Shown piece by piece: positions 20,085-28,771 of a stretch of 64,000 bases of DNA. Below the pieces are notes generated by a model. The model ran no database searches and had not been told where the DNA came from. It was given only the letters and a program-made list of their open reading frames with translations. Numbering within the stretch: position 1 is the first letter of the stretch; every line of letters starts with the position of its first letter. The translations under genes and the position numbers were made by a program. The stretch is from Campylobacter concisus (GTDB lineage Bacteria; Campylobacterota; Campylobacteria; Campylobacterales; Campylobacteraceae): positions 970,550 through 1,034,549 of the forward strand of contig NZ_PIQS01000001.1 of NCBI RefSeq assembly GCF_003048405.1. Reading direction: 5' to 3'.

Positions 20085-20651
20085 ATGGCTTCATATTCAA
20101 TGGGCGATCTAAAAAAGGGATTAAAGATAGAAATCGACGGTGTTCCTTATAAAATCGTAGAATATCAACACGTAAAACCGGGCAAAGGTGCAGCTTTTGT
20201 TCGTGCAAGGATAAAATCTTTCATTGATGGAAAGGTGCTTGAAAAGACTTTTCACGCAGGTGACAAGTGCGAGCAACCACATCTTGAAGAAAAAGAGATG
20301 CAGTATCTTTATGATGATGGTGAATATTGTCAATTTATGGATACGGTTACTTATGAACAAGTTGCTATTAGCGATGAGGATGTGGGTGACGTTAAGAAAT
20401 GGATGATCGACGGCATGATGGTTGAAATATTATTTCACAATGGCAATGCGATCGGTGTTGAAGTGCCTCAAGTAGTTGAGCTAAAGATAGTTGAGACTCC
20501 ACCAAATTTCAAGGGCGATACACAAGGCGGCAAAAAGCCAGCTACACTTGAGAGTGGTGCGGTAGTTCAGATACCATTTCACGTACTTGAGGGCGAGGTT
20601 ATCCGTGTGGATACTGTTCGCGGCGAGTATATCGAACGTGCGAATAAATAA
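20085..20651 (+). CDS. efp: Translation elongation factor P
   Basis: 188-aa three-domain EF-P that relieves ribosome stalling at polyproline. The domain I loop is K-P-G-K-G-A-A-F with Lys34 at the residue that is lysylated in E. coli-type EF-P. The length is standard. It starts 18 bp after serA with an AAAGGAT ribosome site. No modification enzyme is encoded in this window. Confidence 0.97.
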   Translation: MASYSMGDLKKGLKIEIDGVPYKIVEYQHVKPGKGAAFVRARIKSFIDGKVLEKTFHAGDKCEQPHLEEKEMQYLYDDGEYCQFMDTVTYEQVAISDEDVGDVKKWMIDGMMVEILFHNGNAIGVEVPQVVELKIVETPPNFKGDTQGGKKPATLESGAVVQIPFHVLEGEVIRVDTVRGEYIERANK

Positions 20652-20666
20652 AGCAGCTTAATCTTT

Positions 20667-20690
20667 CTTGCTAAATTTACGTTTAGTAAG
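20667..20690 (+). terminator. Weak hairpin downstream of efp
   Basis: Stem CTTGCTAAA against TTTAGTAAG with one G-T pair and a 6-nt loop, 15 bp after the efp stop. There is no T-tract after it, so it may instead be an attenuating or processing structure. A second stem (GCTAAAG 702-708 / CTTTAGC 730-736 of the same kb) follows. Confidence 0.3.
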
Positions 20691-20944
20691 CCCAATGCTT
20701 AGCTAAAGTCACTATTTAAAAAGTATTGGCTTTAGCAAAAACTTCATTTCATACATTGTAAAATTTTAAGTAGCACTAGTATAGAATGCATAAAATTTTT
20801 ATGCTCGAAAAAATAAACATAATCAAACATCAGTTAATAAAATCTTCAAAAATCAAAAAATATATAAAATAATGAAAATTCTTAACGAGATAAGCAAATG
20901 TTTTAACTATAAAATTTTATATTAGGATAGTAGAACCGTAAGTC

Positions 20945-20980
20945 AAAAACAGGGGAAAAACGAGACGGTTTCCCGTCTCG
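20945..20980 (-). terminator. Intrinsic terminator of the SelW-like gene
   Basis: A perfect 8-bp GC-rich stem (CGAGACGG 20961-20968 / CCGTCTCG 20973-20980). On the minus strand it is followed by TTTTTCCCCTGTTTTT. It sits 10 bp beyond the minus-strand TAA at 20991. Its placement independently supports a minus-strand gene here. Confidence 0.85.
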
Positions 20981-20990
20981 GTAGCTAGCA

Positions 20991-21248
20991 TTAAGCCGAC
21001 TTTTCTTTAAGATGTTTGTTTATAAGAGTTGTGATCTCTTCACCGTGAGGAAATCTCGCTTCATCATTTCCGATGCGATCTTTCTTAGAAAATATAACAT
21101 CTCCATCAACCTCGACGATGAAATTTCCACCGCCACCTATAACCTTTTCGACTCTTGCATCACTAAAGTTCGCTTTTATTTCATCTTCTACACGAGAAGC
21201 TACCGGACGATAGTTTCAAGAGTTGCAGTAAATAATTTTTACTTGCAT
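20991..21248 (-). CDS. SelT/SelW/SelH (Rdx) family selenoprotein with in-frame UGA
   Basis: An 85-residue thioredoxin-fold protein that is only visible if the UGA at 21216-21218 (codon 11) is read as selenocysteine. It starts M-Q-V-K-I-I-Y-C-N-S-U-N-Y-R-P, giving the C-x-x-U redox motif of SelW-type proteins, and continues with V-I-G-G-G-G-N-F-I-V-E-V-D-G and R-F-P-H-G-E-E, both typical of Rdx proteins. An AAAGGAC ribosome site precedes the ATG at 21248. Downstream of the UGA, a 5-bp stem CTTCT/AGAAG with loop CGTGT starts 17 nt away, fitting a bacterial SECIS. A normal stop and terminator follow. The role is probably redox; the partner is unknown. Confidence 0.88.
21188..21202 (-). promoter_or_regulatory. 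Candidate bacterial SECIS stem-loop
   Basis: On the minus strand a CTTCT-CGTGT-AGAAG hairpin begins 17 nt after the UGA codon. Spacing of about 16-37 nt and a G among the first two loop bases match what I recall of the bacterial SECIS consensus. A nearer stem (CTATC-GTCC-GGTAG) is an alternative fold. Confidence 0.55.
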
Positions 21249-21332
21249 GCTCTGTCCTTTCTTGTGAAATAAGCCAACATTATATAAAATTTTATTTAAC
21301 AAATAAAACATATTACTTGAAAGGATAAATTT

Positions 21333-21884
21333 ATGAAAAAAGTTGCTGTGATTTTAGCTGAAGGATTTGAGGAGATAGAAGCACTAACTTCTGTTGATGT
21401 TTTACGTAGAGCTGGAGTGATAGCTTCTATTGTTGGGTTAAATGACGTAAATATCAAAGGATGTCACAATATATGCGTAAAAGCTGATGTGACACTTCGC
21501 GAGATGAAAGAGCTAGACTACGATGCGATCGTCCTTCCTGGCGGACTTCCAGGAGCTAGCAATCTAGCAAACGATACAAGGCTCAAAGCAATCTTACAAA
21601 ATTTTGATAAAAGCAATAAGCTTATTTGTGCCATTTGTGCTGCTCCTATGGTGCTTGAGAGTGCTGGTGTGCTAAAAGATCATTTTGTTTGTTATCCAGG
21701 ATTTGAAGAAAATGTAAGAAGTGATAAAAGGGGCTACGTGAGCGATAAAAACGTGCTAAAAGATCAAAACATCATCACAGCAAAGGGTCCTGCTTTTTCA
21801 ATGGAATTTGCACTTTTTATAGTTAAAAATTTACTTGGCGATGAAGTATATCTTAAAGTAAAGAATGATTTACTTTATAAATAG
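21333..21884 (+). CDS. DJ-1/PfpI (ThiJ) family protein
   Basis: 183-aa DJ-1 superfamily protein, of the kind described as deglycase, chaperone or peroxide-responsive thiol protein. The nucleophile elbow is I-C-A-I-C-A-A-P with Cys102, and the partner glutamate lies in E-G-F-E-E-I-E (residues 10-16). The length is typical of the YajL/DJ-1 group. It is monocistronic with an AAAGGAT ribosome site and faces away from the selenoprotein gene, so the two share an upstream region. Confidence 0.92.
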   Translation: MKKVAVILAEGFEEIEALTSVDVLRRAGVIASIVGLNDVNIKGCHNICVKADVTLREMKELDYDAIVLPGGLPGASNLANDTRLKAILQNFDKSNKLICAICAAPMVLESAGVLKDHFVCYPGFEENVRSDKRGYVSDKNVLKDQNIITAKGPAFSMEFALFIVKNLLGDEVYLKVKNDLLYK

Positions 21885-22107
21885 CTTATAAAGATAAAAT
21901 AATTTTTTATTTAATTATTCTTTTTAAACTTAAGATTAAATTTTGTTTAGTGATAGTTATAAAAACTCTATATATACGAGTTTGTAGCTTTTAAGAATAT
22001 TTTTCAAAAAAATATAATAAATTTTTGATTTTTTACATCTTTTTGACGAAAATTAGCTATTATCACACTAACCGAATAAATCGGTAATTTTTTTAAGGAA
22101 CACTCCT

Positions 22108-22353
22108 GTGAATATTTATGTAGGAAATTTGTCGTATAGAACGACAGAGGCAGAATTAAAGGAAGCCTTTGCACAATTTGGTGAAGTAAGGCGAGCAAAA
22201 ATAGTAAAAGATAGAGAAACTGATCGCTCAAAAGGCTTTGGCTTTGTTGAAATGGACGATGCAAATGAGGGACAAAAAGCTATAGACGCACTAAATGAAA
22301 AAGAACTAGGCGGACGTACTTTAAGGGTAAATGAGGCCAGACCAAGGGATTAA
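22108..22353 (+). CDS. RNA recognition motif (RRM) RNA-binding protein
   Basis: 81-aa single RRM protein. RNP2 reads I-Y-V-G-N-L (residues 3-8) and RNP1 reads K-G-F-G-F-V-E-M (~41-48), both intact. The start is a GTG at 22108 preceded by AAGGA. Small RRM proteins of this type are common in cyanobacteria and epsilonproteobacteria; targets here are unknown. Its last 23 bp overlap the start of the synthetase-like gene, so translation is probably coupled. Confidence 0.93.
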   Translation: MNIYVGNLSYRTTEAELKEAFAQFGEVRRAKIVKDRETDRSKGFGFVEMDDANEGQKAIDALNEKELGGRTLRVNEARPRD

Positions 22354-23227
22354 TGACTATTTGCCACCAAATGGTGGCATAGCATCCCGCATAGCTCCTA
22401 CGCCTAGTGGGTTTTTGCATGCTGGCAATGCTTATAACTTCATCCTGACTTATCTTTTGACACGTTCGGCAAATGGCGTTTTGCACTTGCGTATTGATGA
22501 TTATGATCTTAGTAGATACCGACAAGAATTTGTTCAAAATATCTTTGATGTTTTAGAATTTTTGGAGCTTGAATACGATAAAGGTCCAATTAGTGTAAGT
22601 GACTTTGAGCGTAATTTTAGCTTTAAAACGAGATCGCAAAGATATGAAAATGTGCTAAAAAAGCTTAATGAAATTTATATCTGCGAATGTTCAAGGACTA
22701 CAAAAAATGCCTACATAAACGGCATTTACACTAAAATTTGTAAAAATAAAAATCTAAAATTTATAAAAGACAAGACCGCTATTAGACTAAGCGTGGATGA
22801 GGGTGATCCTCTTGGTAAGCTTGTGGCAGAGCAAATGGGCGATTTTGTGATTTACAAAAAAGATTTTACTCCTGCTTACAACTTTGCAAGCGTGATAGAT
22901 GACGAGGATATGGGTATAAATTTGGTTGTTAGAGGTGAGGATTTAAAGGCTTGCACGCTAGCTCAAAGATACCTTGCAAAAAGGCTAAATTTTGGATTTT
23001 TTAATGCTAATTTTATTCATCATAAGCTACTTTTAAAAGATGATAAAAAGCTCTCAAAAAGCTCGAAATCACCACCAATTAATCTAAAAGATAGCCCGCA
23101 AATTTATTACAAAATTTTAGCAAATGATCTTGGTTTAGATATAAAATCAACGGACAAAATCCAAAATCTACTTTATGAGTTTAAGCTAAAAAATATAGCC
23201 AAAAAATTTTTGCAAAGTATGAGCTAA
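22331..23227 (+). CDS. gluQ: Glutamyl-queuosine tRNA(Asp) synthetase-like protein (short GluRS paralogue)
   Basis: 298-aa class I synthetase core without an anticodon-binding domain. The HIGH motif reads H-A-G-N within A-P-T-P-S-G-F-L-H-A-G-N, and the KMSKS-like loop reads K-L-S-K-S. A C-E-C-S and later Y-T-K-I-C spacing resembles the zinc site of GluQ-RS, which attaches glutamate to queuosine in tRNA-Asp. The start ATG at 22331 has a TTAAGGG site and lies inside the RRM gene. It could also be a diverged truncated GltX; GluQ-RS is favoured by length and cysteines. Confidence 0.75.
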   Translation: MRPDQGINDYLPPNGGIASRIAPTPSGFLHAGNAYNFILTYLLTRSANGVLHLRIDDYDLSRYRQEFVQNIFDVLEFLELEYDKGPISVSDFERNFSFKTRSQRYENVLKKLNEIYICECSRTTKNAYINGIYTKICKNKNLKFIKDKTAIRLSVDEGDPLGKLVAEQMGDFVIYKKDFTPAYNFASVIDDEDMGINLVVRGEDLKACTLAQRYLAKRLNFGFFNANFIHHKLLLKDDKKLSKSSKSPPINLKDSPQIYYKILANDLGLDIKSTDKIQNLLYEFKLKNIAKKFLQSMS

Positions 23228-23274
23228 ATTTATACTATATATGCAGTTTGTCCCCGCCCTGATCTTTGCTTTGA

Positions 23275-24138
23275 TTATCTAAGCTTTGTCTCGAAAAATG
23301 CGTTAAAAAGCGAGTTTATGCCTTGCTTTGTAAATTTCTCCATTATCTTTTCGATCTGCGGTTTTTCTTGCCAAACGGGCTCATCTACGAGGCTCATTTT
23401 TGCTAGCTCGTTTTGAGCGTCTATGTAGCTACCAAGGCTGTCTATTAGCCCCATTTTTAGGGCATTGTGCGCCAAAAAGACCCTTGCGTTTGCCCACTCG
23501 TCTTTTTTGTTGATGTCTAAATTTCTAGCCTCCGCCACGTCGCTTACAAAGAGCATATAAGCGTCATTTACGAGCCCTTGCAAGCTCTCACGCTCTTGCT
23601 TGCTCCAGCTCCTCATAAAGGTGCCAGCCTCTTTAAACTCGCCAGCCTTCACTACCTGCTCGCTCACGCCTAAATTTTTGGCTAAATTTTCGATGTTTGC
23701 CCCTTGCATGATGACGCCAATGGAGCCGATGAAAGCACCCGGGTTTGCTACGATAGTGTCGGCGTTTACGCCAGCGTAGTAGCTACCACTTGCCATGTTG
23801 CCAGCTGCGTATACGAGTACTTTTTTACTCTCTTTTAGTCGCTTGACTGCCATAGCTAGCTCCACGCTTGGACTTAGCGCGCCGCCTGGGCTGTCGATGT
23901 AGAGCAGTACGCCTTTGATGTTGTTATCCAGCCTTGCTTTTTCGAGCGCATCTAAAATTTCGCTTGTGTCCATTATCGTGCCTGTGATGTCGATGCGGGC
24001 TAAATTTGGCTCTTTCATCTTACCATCTGGCGCAAATACGAAAAATAAGATCAGTAAAAATATGAGCGCCTTAAAGTAGTTGTTGATAAATTTAAAAATT
24101 CCCAAAATTCCTCTAAAAATAAGCCTTAAAATTTGCAA
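23275..24138 (-). CDS. sppA: Signal peptide peptidase SppA, S49 family
   Basis: 287-aa inner-membrane serine protease that degrades cleaved signal peptides. An N-terminal membrane helix (residues ~17-37) is followed by a single S49 domain with I-D-S-P-G-G and the nucleophile region N-M-A-S-G-S-Y-Y-A-G. It is the short, Gram-positive-like form. The first 13 bp overlap the end of the deaminase gene. As I recall, the same pair exists in C. jejuni. Confidence 0.92.
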   Translation of the reverse strand: MQILRLIFRGILGIFKFINNYFKALIFLLILFFVFAPDGKMKEPNLARIDITGTIMDTSEILDALEKARLDNNIKGVLLYIDSPGGALSPSVELAMAVKRLKESKKVLVYAAGNMASGSYYAGVNADTIVANPGAFIGSIGVIMQGANIENLAKNLGVSEQVVKAGEFKEAGTFMRSWSKQERESLQGLVNDAYMLFVSDVAEARNLDINKKDEWANARVFLAHNALKMGLIDSLGSYIDAQNELAKMSLVDEPVWQEKPQIEKIMEKFTKQGINSLFNAFFETKLR

Positions 24139-25343
24139 ATTTTACCTCCAATATATAGTTTTTTGGCTTCATTTGTGTGAAGTATGAGCTGCAAAATTAG
24201 CTCGCTGTCATCGCACTCTAGGTCGCTATAGATTGCGATATCAGCTGCGCGTCCTGCCTTTATCTCACCGTTATTTATCCTAAGCGCCTTTGCGCCCCCA
24301 TGTGTTGCAGCGACAAAAAGCCTCGTGGCAAGCTCGTTTAGATCAAGGCTTGTATGGGTAAATAGGGCGGCTCTTAGCTCATGCCAGAAATTTAGGCTGA
24401 TATTTGAGCTAAGGCCGTCTGTGCCGATGTTTAGGCTAACGTTGTTTTTAAAAATTTCTTTTAAATTTAGTGCCTTTTTGCCAAGCAACCTGTTTGAAAC
24501 CGCGCAGTGTGTCAAGCTGTGATGCGGCTTAAATTTAGCAAAATCGCTCACATAAACACAGTGCGTAAATAGAGTATTTATCTCACGAAACATCGCAAAA
24601 TAGCCCTCCGCGTCATACATCGGCTTTGGATCAGGGCTAAATCTTAAAAGATGCTTTTTAAAGCCACCGCTGCCGTGCTCTAGCCACTGCTTTTCAGCCT
24701 TGCTCTCTAAAAAGTGCGTGCTAACAAGAAGATCGTCTTTTTTAGCTATCTCAAGGGCGGCTTTGGCTAGCCTTGGGTGCACAGAGTAGGGCGAGTGCAG
24801 CGATATGGCTGGGGTGAAATTTTTACTTTTATAGCCCTTTGTTTTTTCAAATTTAGCTAAGAAATTTTGCAAATTTTGGTGAGTCATCTGCTCGCTTGAG
24901 CCCAAAATTTCACTAAAAAGTACGACTTTTAAAGGGCTAGCGGCTAAAATTTCAAGCTCAGAGCCAAAACTAGAAATCTCACCAACGGTGCAAACTCCAC
25001 TTTTTAGCATCGAATTTATAGCTTCATTCATCGCCTTTTTAGCGTCTATTTTGGCTAGCTCGCCACCTTTATCGACGATAGAGCCAAGCCATTTTATGAA
25101 GTCGCCGTACTTTAGAGTGCTGACATTTGAGCTAAACTCCAAATGGACGTGCGTATTTATAAAGGCTGGGGCGATCACGCTATCACCAAAGTCGCAAATT
25201 TTCGCCCCTTTAAATTTCTCAATCGCTGTTTTTTCGCTTAAAATTTCTAAAATTTTATCATCATCAATAACGACACAAGAATTTCTTAAAATTTTTGGAT
25301 TTTCTCCGCCAGTGATGATCTTTTTTGCTTTTAAAATTTCCAC
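24126..25343 (-). CDS. Amidohydrolase, probable aminofutalosine deaminase
   Basis: 405-aa metal-dependent amidohydrolase. Metal ligands are visible in order: H-V-H-L-E-F (HxH), S-T-H-F-L-E-S, F-T-H-C-V-Y and the aspartate in I-G-T-D-G-L-S-S-N. The family and the conserved place next to sppA and aroQ suggest the enzyme that deaminates 6-amino-6-deoxyfutalosine in the futalosine route to menaquinone, which campylobacters use. The substrate is inferred from family and context, not proven by residues I can see. Confidence 0.82.
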   Translation of the reverse strand: MEILKAKKIITGGENPKILRNSCVVIDDDKILEILSEKTAIEKFKGAKICDFGDSVIAPAFINTHVHLEFSSNVSTLKYGDFIKWLGSIVDKGGELAKIDAKKAMNEAINSMLKSGVCTVGEISSFGSELEILAASPLKVVLFSEILGSSEQMTHQNLQNFLAKFEKTKGYKSKNFTPAISLHSPYSVHPRLAKAALEIAKKDDLLVSTHFLESKAEKQWLEHGSGGFKKHLLRFSPDPKPMYDAEGYFAMFREINTLFTHCVYVSDFAKFKPHHSLTHCAVSNRLLGKKALNLKEIFKNNVSLNIGTDGLSSNISLNFWHELRAALFTHTSLDLNELATRLFVAATHGGAKALRINNGEIKAGRAADIAIYSDLECDDSELILQLILHTNEAKKLYIGGKICKF

Positions 25344-25428
25344 ATTTGAGCCTTAAATTTTTGTTATTGTAGCGAAAATTTAGGAACGAAAATGTATAAT
25401 TTGGGCTATTTAATCAAAAAGGAGTGAC

Positions 25429-25908
25429 ATGGATAAGAAGCTAAAAATAATGGTTATCCAAGGCCCAAATATCAATATGCTTGGCGCTAGAGAGCCAGGA
25501 ATTTACGGCGTTATGAAGATGGAGGATATCCACTCTCAAATGAAGATCGTTGCCGATCAAAATGACGTTGAGATCGAGTTTTTTCAAAGCAACCTTGAGG
25601 GCGAGCTAGTCGATAAGATCCAAGAGTGCTTGGGCGATGCTGACGGCATCATCATAAACCCAGCCGCTTACACTCACACCTCTATCGCTATCCGTGACGC
25701 ACTAAGTGCGGTTGCGCTGCCAGTTATCGAGGTGCATATCAGCAACGTTTATAGAAGAGAAGAATTCCGCCATAAAAGCCTCATCGCACCAGTTGCAGCA
25801 GGCCAGATCGTGGGCTTTGGACCAGTTGGCTATCATTTGGCGATGATAGGCATGCTTCAAATTTTTGAGCAAATCAAAGCAGTAAGAGCAAATCAAAAAG
25901 CACAATGA
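25429..25908 (+). CDS. aroQ: 3-dehydroquinate dehydratase, type II
   Basis: 159-aa type II dehydroquinase of the shikimate pathway, a dodecameric cytosolic enzyme. Motifs: [13 protein letters not shown] near the start, [10 protein letters not shown], and E-V-H-I-S-N with the catalytic histidine. A TATAAT at 25395-25400 lies 29 bp upstream of the ATG and AAGGAG provides the ribosome site. It is the first gene of the aroQ-folK-flagellar operon. Confidence 0.97.
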   Translation: MDKKLKIMVIQGPNINMLGAREPGIYGVMKMEDIHSQMKIVADQNDVEIEFFQSNLEGELVDKIQECLGDADGIIINPAAYTHTSIAIRDALSAVALPVIEVHISNVYRREEFRHKSLIAPVAAGQIVGFGPVGYHLAMIGMLQIFEQIKAVRANQKAQ

Positions 25909-26930
25909 ATTTCATCTTAAAGGACGAAAATGCCGTATTTTACGAGTGCGGTTATAGCTGCGATAATGAGTTTTTGCTATGCCTTGATGGCGTGAAATAC
26001 TTTTTTACGGATGCGAGGTACTATTTTGAGGCAAAAAGCTGCGTAAATGCAGGCGTGGTCGTTCTTTTAGCGCAGAGAAATTTAATAAGCGAGGTTAGGG
26101 CATTTTTAAGAAAGATGAAGCCAAACAGCCTTGTTTTTAACCCTGATGAGCTAAGCTTAAGCGAGTATAACGCGCTTAGCAAGGGTTTTAAGATAAATTT
26201 CAAGCCAAAGGCAAATTTCTCTAGGCTAAAGAGAATTTGCAAGAGCGAAGATGAGATAAAAATTTTAAAAAAGGCTAGCGAATTTGGGGCAAAATGCTTT
26301 GATGAATTTGCTAAATTTGTGCGTGAAAATGGCGAGGGGATGAGCGAAAAAGAGCTTCATTTCAACGCCTCGCTCATCTTTAGGCAAAAAAACGAGCTAG
26401 GTCTTAGCTTTGATCCGATCGTAGCGATAAACGAAAATGCCGCAAAGGCTCATGCGCTGCCTGGAGATAAAATTTTAAAAAAGGGCGATTTATTGCTACT
26501 TGACGCTGGGGTTAAATTTAAGCGTTACTGCTCTGATCGCACCAGAACTGCTTGCTTTGATGAAAATTTTAACTTCTCAAAGGAGCAGAAATTTAAAAAC
26601 GCCAAGATGCAAGAAATTTACGAGATAGTAAAAGAGGCTCAGGCTGCTGCGATAAAGGTCGCTAGAGCTGGCGTTAGGGCGTGTGAGATAGACATTGCAG
26701 CAAGAAGCGTGATAGCAAAGGCTGGATATGAAAAGGCCTTTTTTCACTCGACAGGACACGGCGTGGGTGTCGATATACACGAGCTTCCAGTCATTTCAGC
26801 AAGGAGCGAAACACTCATAAAAGAGGGCATGGTCTTTAGTGTGGAGCCTGGAATTTATCTAGAAAATGAATTTGGCGTGCGCATCGAAGACGTCGTGGTC
26901 GCAAGAGAAGGTGGGTGCGAAATCTTATGA
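25905..26930 (+). CDS. M24 family metallopeptidase (Xaa-Pro aminopeptidase type)
   Basis: 341-aa pita-bread-fold dinuclear metallopeptidase. The N-terminal creatinase-like domain (residues ~1-110) is followed by the catalytic core with L-L-L-D-A-G-V (first Asp ligand), [19 protein letters not shown] and V-E-P-G-I-Y and R-I-E-D-V. It likely removes residues N-terminal to proline. It overlaps aroQ by 4 bp and folK by 16 bp. Confidence 0.93.
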   Translation: MNFILKDENAVFYECGYSCDNEFLLCLDGVKYFFTDARYYFEAKSCVNAGVVVLLAQRNLISEVRAFLRKMKPNSLVFNPDELSLSEYNALSKGFKINFKPKANFSRLKRICKSEDEIKILKKASEFGAKCFDEFAKFVRENGEGMSEKELHFNASLIFRQKNELGLSFDPIVAINENAAKAHALPGDKILKKGDLLLLDAGVKFKRYCSDRTRTACFDENFNFSKEQKFKNAKMQEIYEIVKEAQAAAIKVARAGVRACEIDIAARSVIAKAGYEKAFFHSTGHGVGVDIHELPVISARSETLIKEGMVFSVEPGIYLENEFGVRIEDVVVAREGGCEIL

Positions 26931-27403
26931 GGCTAGCTGGAGCAAGAAAGATCGTAAAAAGCCGTTTTTGCCCTAGTTTTTTTCAAAAAAGAGATGAGTT
27001 TAAGTATGAGGCGCTAGTTGGCATGGGTGGCAACATCGGTGATAGCGCAAAGAGGTTTGATAAATTTATAAGAGCGGTTAATGAAGATAGGCGTTTTCAC
27101 GTAGTTGAAGTCTCGCCGATCCTTATAAATGCGGCGTTTGGCTACGAAGCGCAGGATGACTTTAGTAATGCTGTTATAAATTTACAAACATCTGTGAGTC
27201 CTAGAAATTTGCTAAAAATTTTGGGGCATTATGAGAGTAAATTTAAGCGCGTGAGGACGTTTAAAAATGCGCCACGCACGCTTGATCTGGATATTTTGTA
27301 TTTTAGTAAAAAAGTCTATAAGACGCCGCGCCTTATCGTTCCGCACCCAGGGGCCGATAAGAGGCTTAGCGTGATCGTGCCACTAGGGCTTATGAGAGGT
27401 TAA
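26915..27403 (+). CDS. folK: 6-hydroxymethyl-7,8-dihydropterin pyrophosphokinase
   Basis: 162-aa HPPK that transfers pyrophosphate from ATP to hydroxymethyl-dihydropterin in folate synthesis. The sequence G-M-G-G-N-I-G-D-S near residue 34, and R-T-F-K-N-A-P-R-T-L-D-L-D-I-L (family signature) near 113, are clear. About 30 residues precede the core and overlap the end of the peptidase gene; a later start is possible. Confidence 0.94.
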   Translation: MRNLMRLAGARKIVKSRFCPSFFQKRDEFKYEALVGMGGNIGDSAKRFDKFIRAVNEDRRFHVVEVSPILINAAFGYEAQDDFSNAVINLQTSVSPRNLLKILGHYESKFKRVRTFKNAPRTLDLDILYFSKKVYKTPRLIVPHPGADKRLSVIVPLGLMRG

Positions 27404-27412
27404 AGGATATAA

Positions 27413-28771
27413 ATGGCTACAAAATTTCATACTTTTACAGGTGAGAGCACTATCGAGGCTTTGAAAAAGGCTCAAGAGACGTGCGGCGAGAAGGCCATAC
27501 TAGTTACTACAAAGCAAATTCAAGCAAAAACTATAAACAAAAAACCGCTTTATGAGATTTTAGTAAGTGTTGAAGAAGACGATGTTAAACAACCACCAAA
27601 GCCTAATGCAAAAGCCATAAACTACGAGAATGCCTACTCTAAATTTAGCAAAAACTATGAACCTGCTAAGCCAAAATTTGAGATAAAAGAAGAGCCTGCT
27701 AAATTTGAGGCAAAGACGACGTCGCCTGAGCCTTATGATCCAAATGAGAGCGTGCTTTTAAATATCTCAGACGTCGCAAAAGAGATAAGTGCGATCGCAA
27801 ATGTCGATATGAACGAGATCAAAGAGCCAAACACAAATGGCATGAATAAAAAAATAGACGACGTAGCAAAGCAAGTAAGCGTGCTAAGCGAGAAAATAGG
27901 GCTGATAACTGACATGATCTGGGACGAAAAAGCCCCAAATCGCAACAATCTCTCGATCCCACCAGAGTTTGCTAGCATCTATAAACTCGCAAAACAAAGT
28001 GGCATGAAAGATGAGCATTTAGAGGCTATCATGCAAACGACGCTTGAAAATTTACCAGTCTCAATGAAGAGTAATCCAACTGCTGTAAAGAGATATTTTT
28101 ATTCGCTTTTGCGAAATATGCTACCTTGCAGAAAAGAGCCAAGCGATAAAAAACAACGTATCATGATGCTAGTTGGCCCAACTGGAGTTGGTAAGACTAC
28201 GACTCTTGCAAAGCTAGCTGCTCGTTTTGCTTACGGCAATGAAAAACGCTATAAAACAGGTATCATCACGCTTGATACATATCGTATTGGAGCGGTTGAA
28301 CAGCTATTTCAATACGCTAAAATGATGAAGCTGCCTATTCTCGATGTTATCGAGATAGATGACTTTCAAAATGCTATAAAGCAGCTTAATTATTGTGATG
28401 TGATACTTATTGATACGACTGGAAATTCGCAGTATGACAAAGAAAAACTTGAAAGGCTTGATAAATTTTTAAAGCATAGCGGTGCAAAGATTGATGTAAA
28501 TTTGGTCCTTTCGGCTGGCTCAAAGGTTGAGGATCTAATAGAAATTTATAATGGATTTTCATTTTTAGAGATCGATACTTTAATAATCACAAAATTTGAC
28601 GAGACCAAAATTTTTGGCAACGTATTTTCGCTCATATATGAGACAAACACGCCAGTTAGCTACTTTAGCGTGGGTCAAGAGGTGCCTGATGATCTTGTGG
28701 AGGCAAAGAGCGAATTTTTAGTAGAGTGCGTGTTTGACGGCTTTACAAAGCAAAAGGCTAGCGATGAATAA
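27413..28771 (+). CDS. flhF: Flagellar SRP-like GTPase FlhF
   Basis: 452-aa SRP-family GTPase that positions polar flagella and, in campylobacters, acts in the pathway activating sigma-54-dependent flagellar genes. A variable N-terminal B domain (residues ~1-160) precedes the N and G domains. The P-loop GPTGVGKT is at 255-262, and D-T-Y-R-I-G-A-V-E-Q-L and I-D-T-T-G-N-S follow. It is co-transcribed with flhG, which starts inside its last codons. Confidence 0.96.
   Translation: MATKFHTFTGESTIEALKKAQETCGEKAILVTTKQIQAKTINKKPLYEILVSVEEDDVKQPPKPNAKAINYENAYSKFSKNYEPAKPKFEIKEEPAKFEAKTTSPEPYDPNESVLLNISDVAKEISAIANVDMNEIKEPNTNGMNKKIDDVAKQVSVLSEKIGLITDMIWDEKAPNRNNLSIPPEFASIYKLAKQSGMKDEHLEAIMQTTLENLPVSMKSNPTAVKRYFYSLLRNMLPCRKEPSDKKQRIMMLVGPTGVGKTTTLAKLAARFAYGNEKRYKTGIITLDTYRIGAVEQLFQYAKMMKLPILDVIEIDDFQNAIKQLNYCDVILIDTTGNSQYDKEKLERLDKFLKHSGAKIDVNLVLSAGSKVEDLIEIYNGFSFLEIDTLIITKFDETKIFGNVFSLIYETNTPVSYFSVGQEVPDDLVEAKSEFLVECVFDGFTKQKASDE

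Larger units (their letters stand above)
20652..20990. other. Non-coding gap between efp and the selenoprotein gene
   Basis: This 339-bp gap lies between convergent genes. It contains two weak hairpins next to efp and the strong terminator of the minus-strand gene at 20961-20980. The middle is AT-rich with no open frame worth calling. Confidence 0.75.

Noticed and set aside
21012..21272. Plus-strand open frame of 86 codons
   Set aside because: It is the mirror of the minus-strand selenoprotein gene. It has no ribosome site and no family resemblance, and its placement is explained by the opposite-strand coding sequence.
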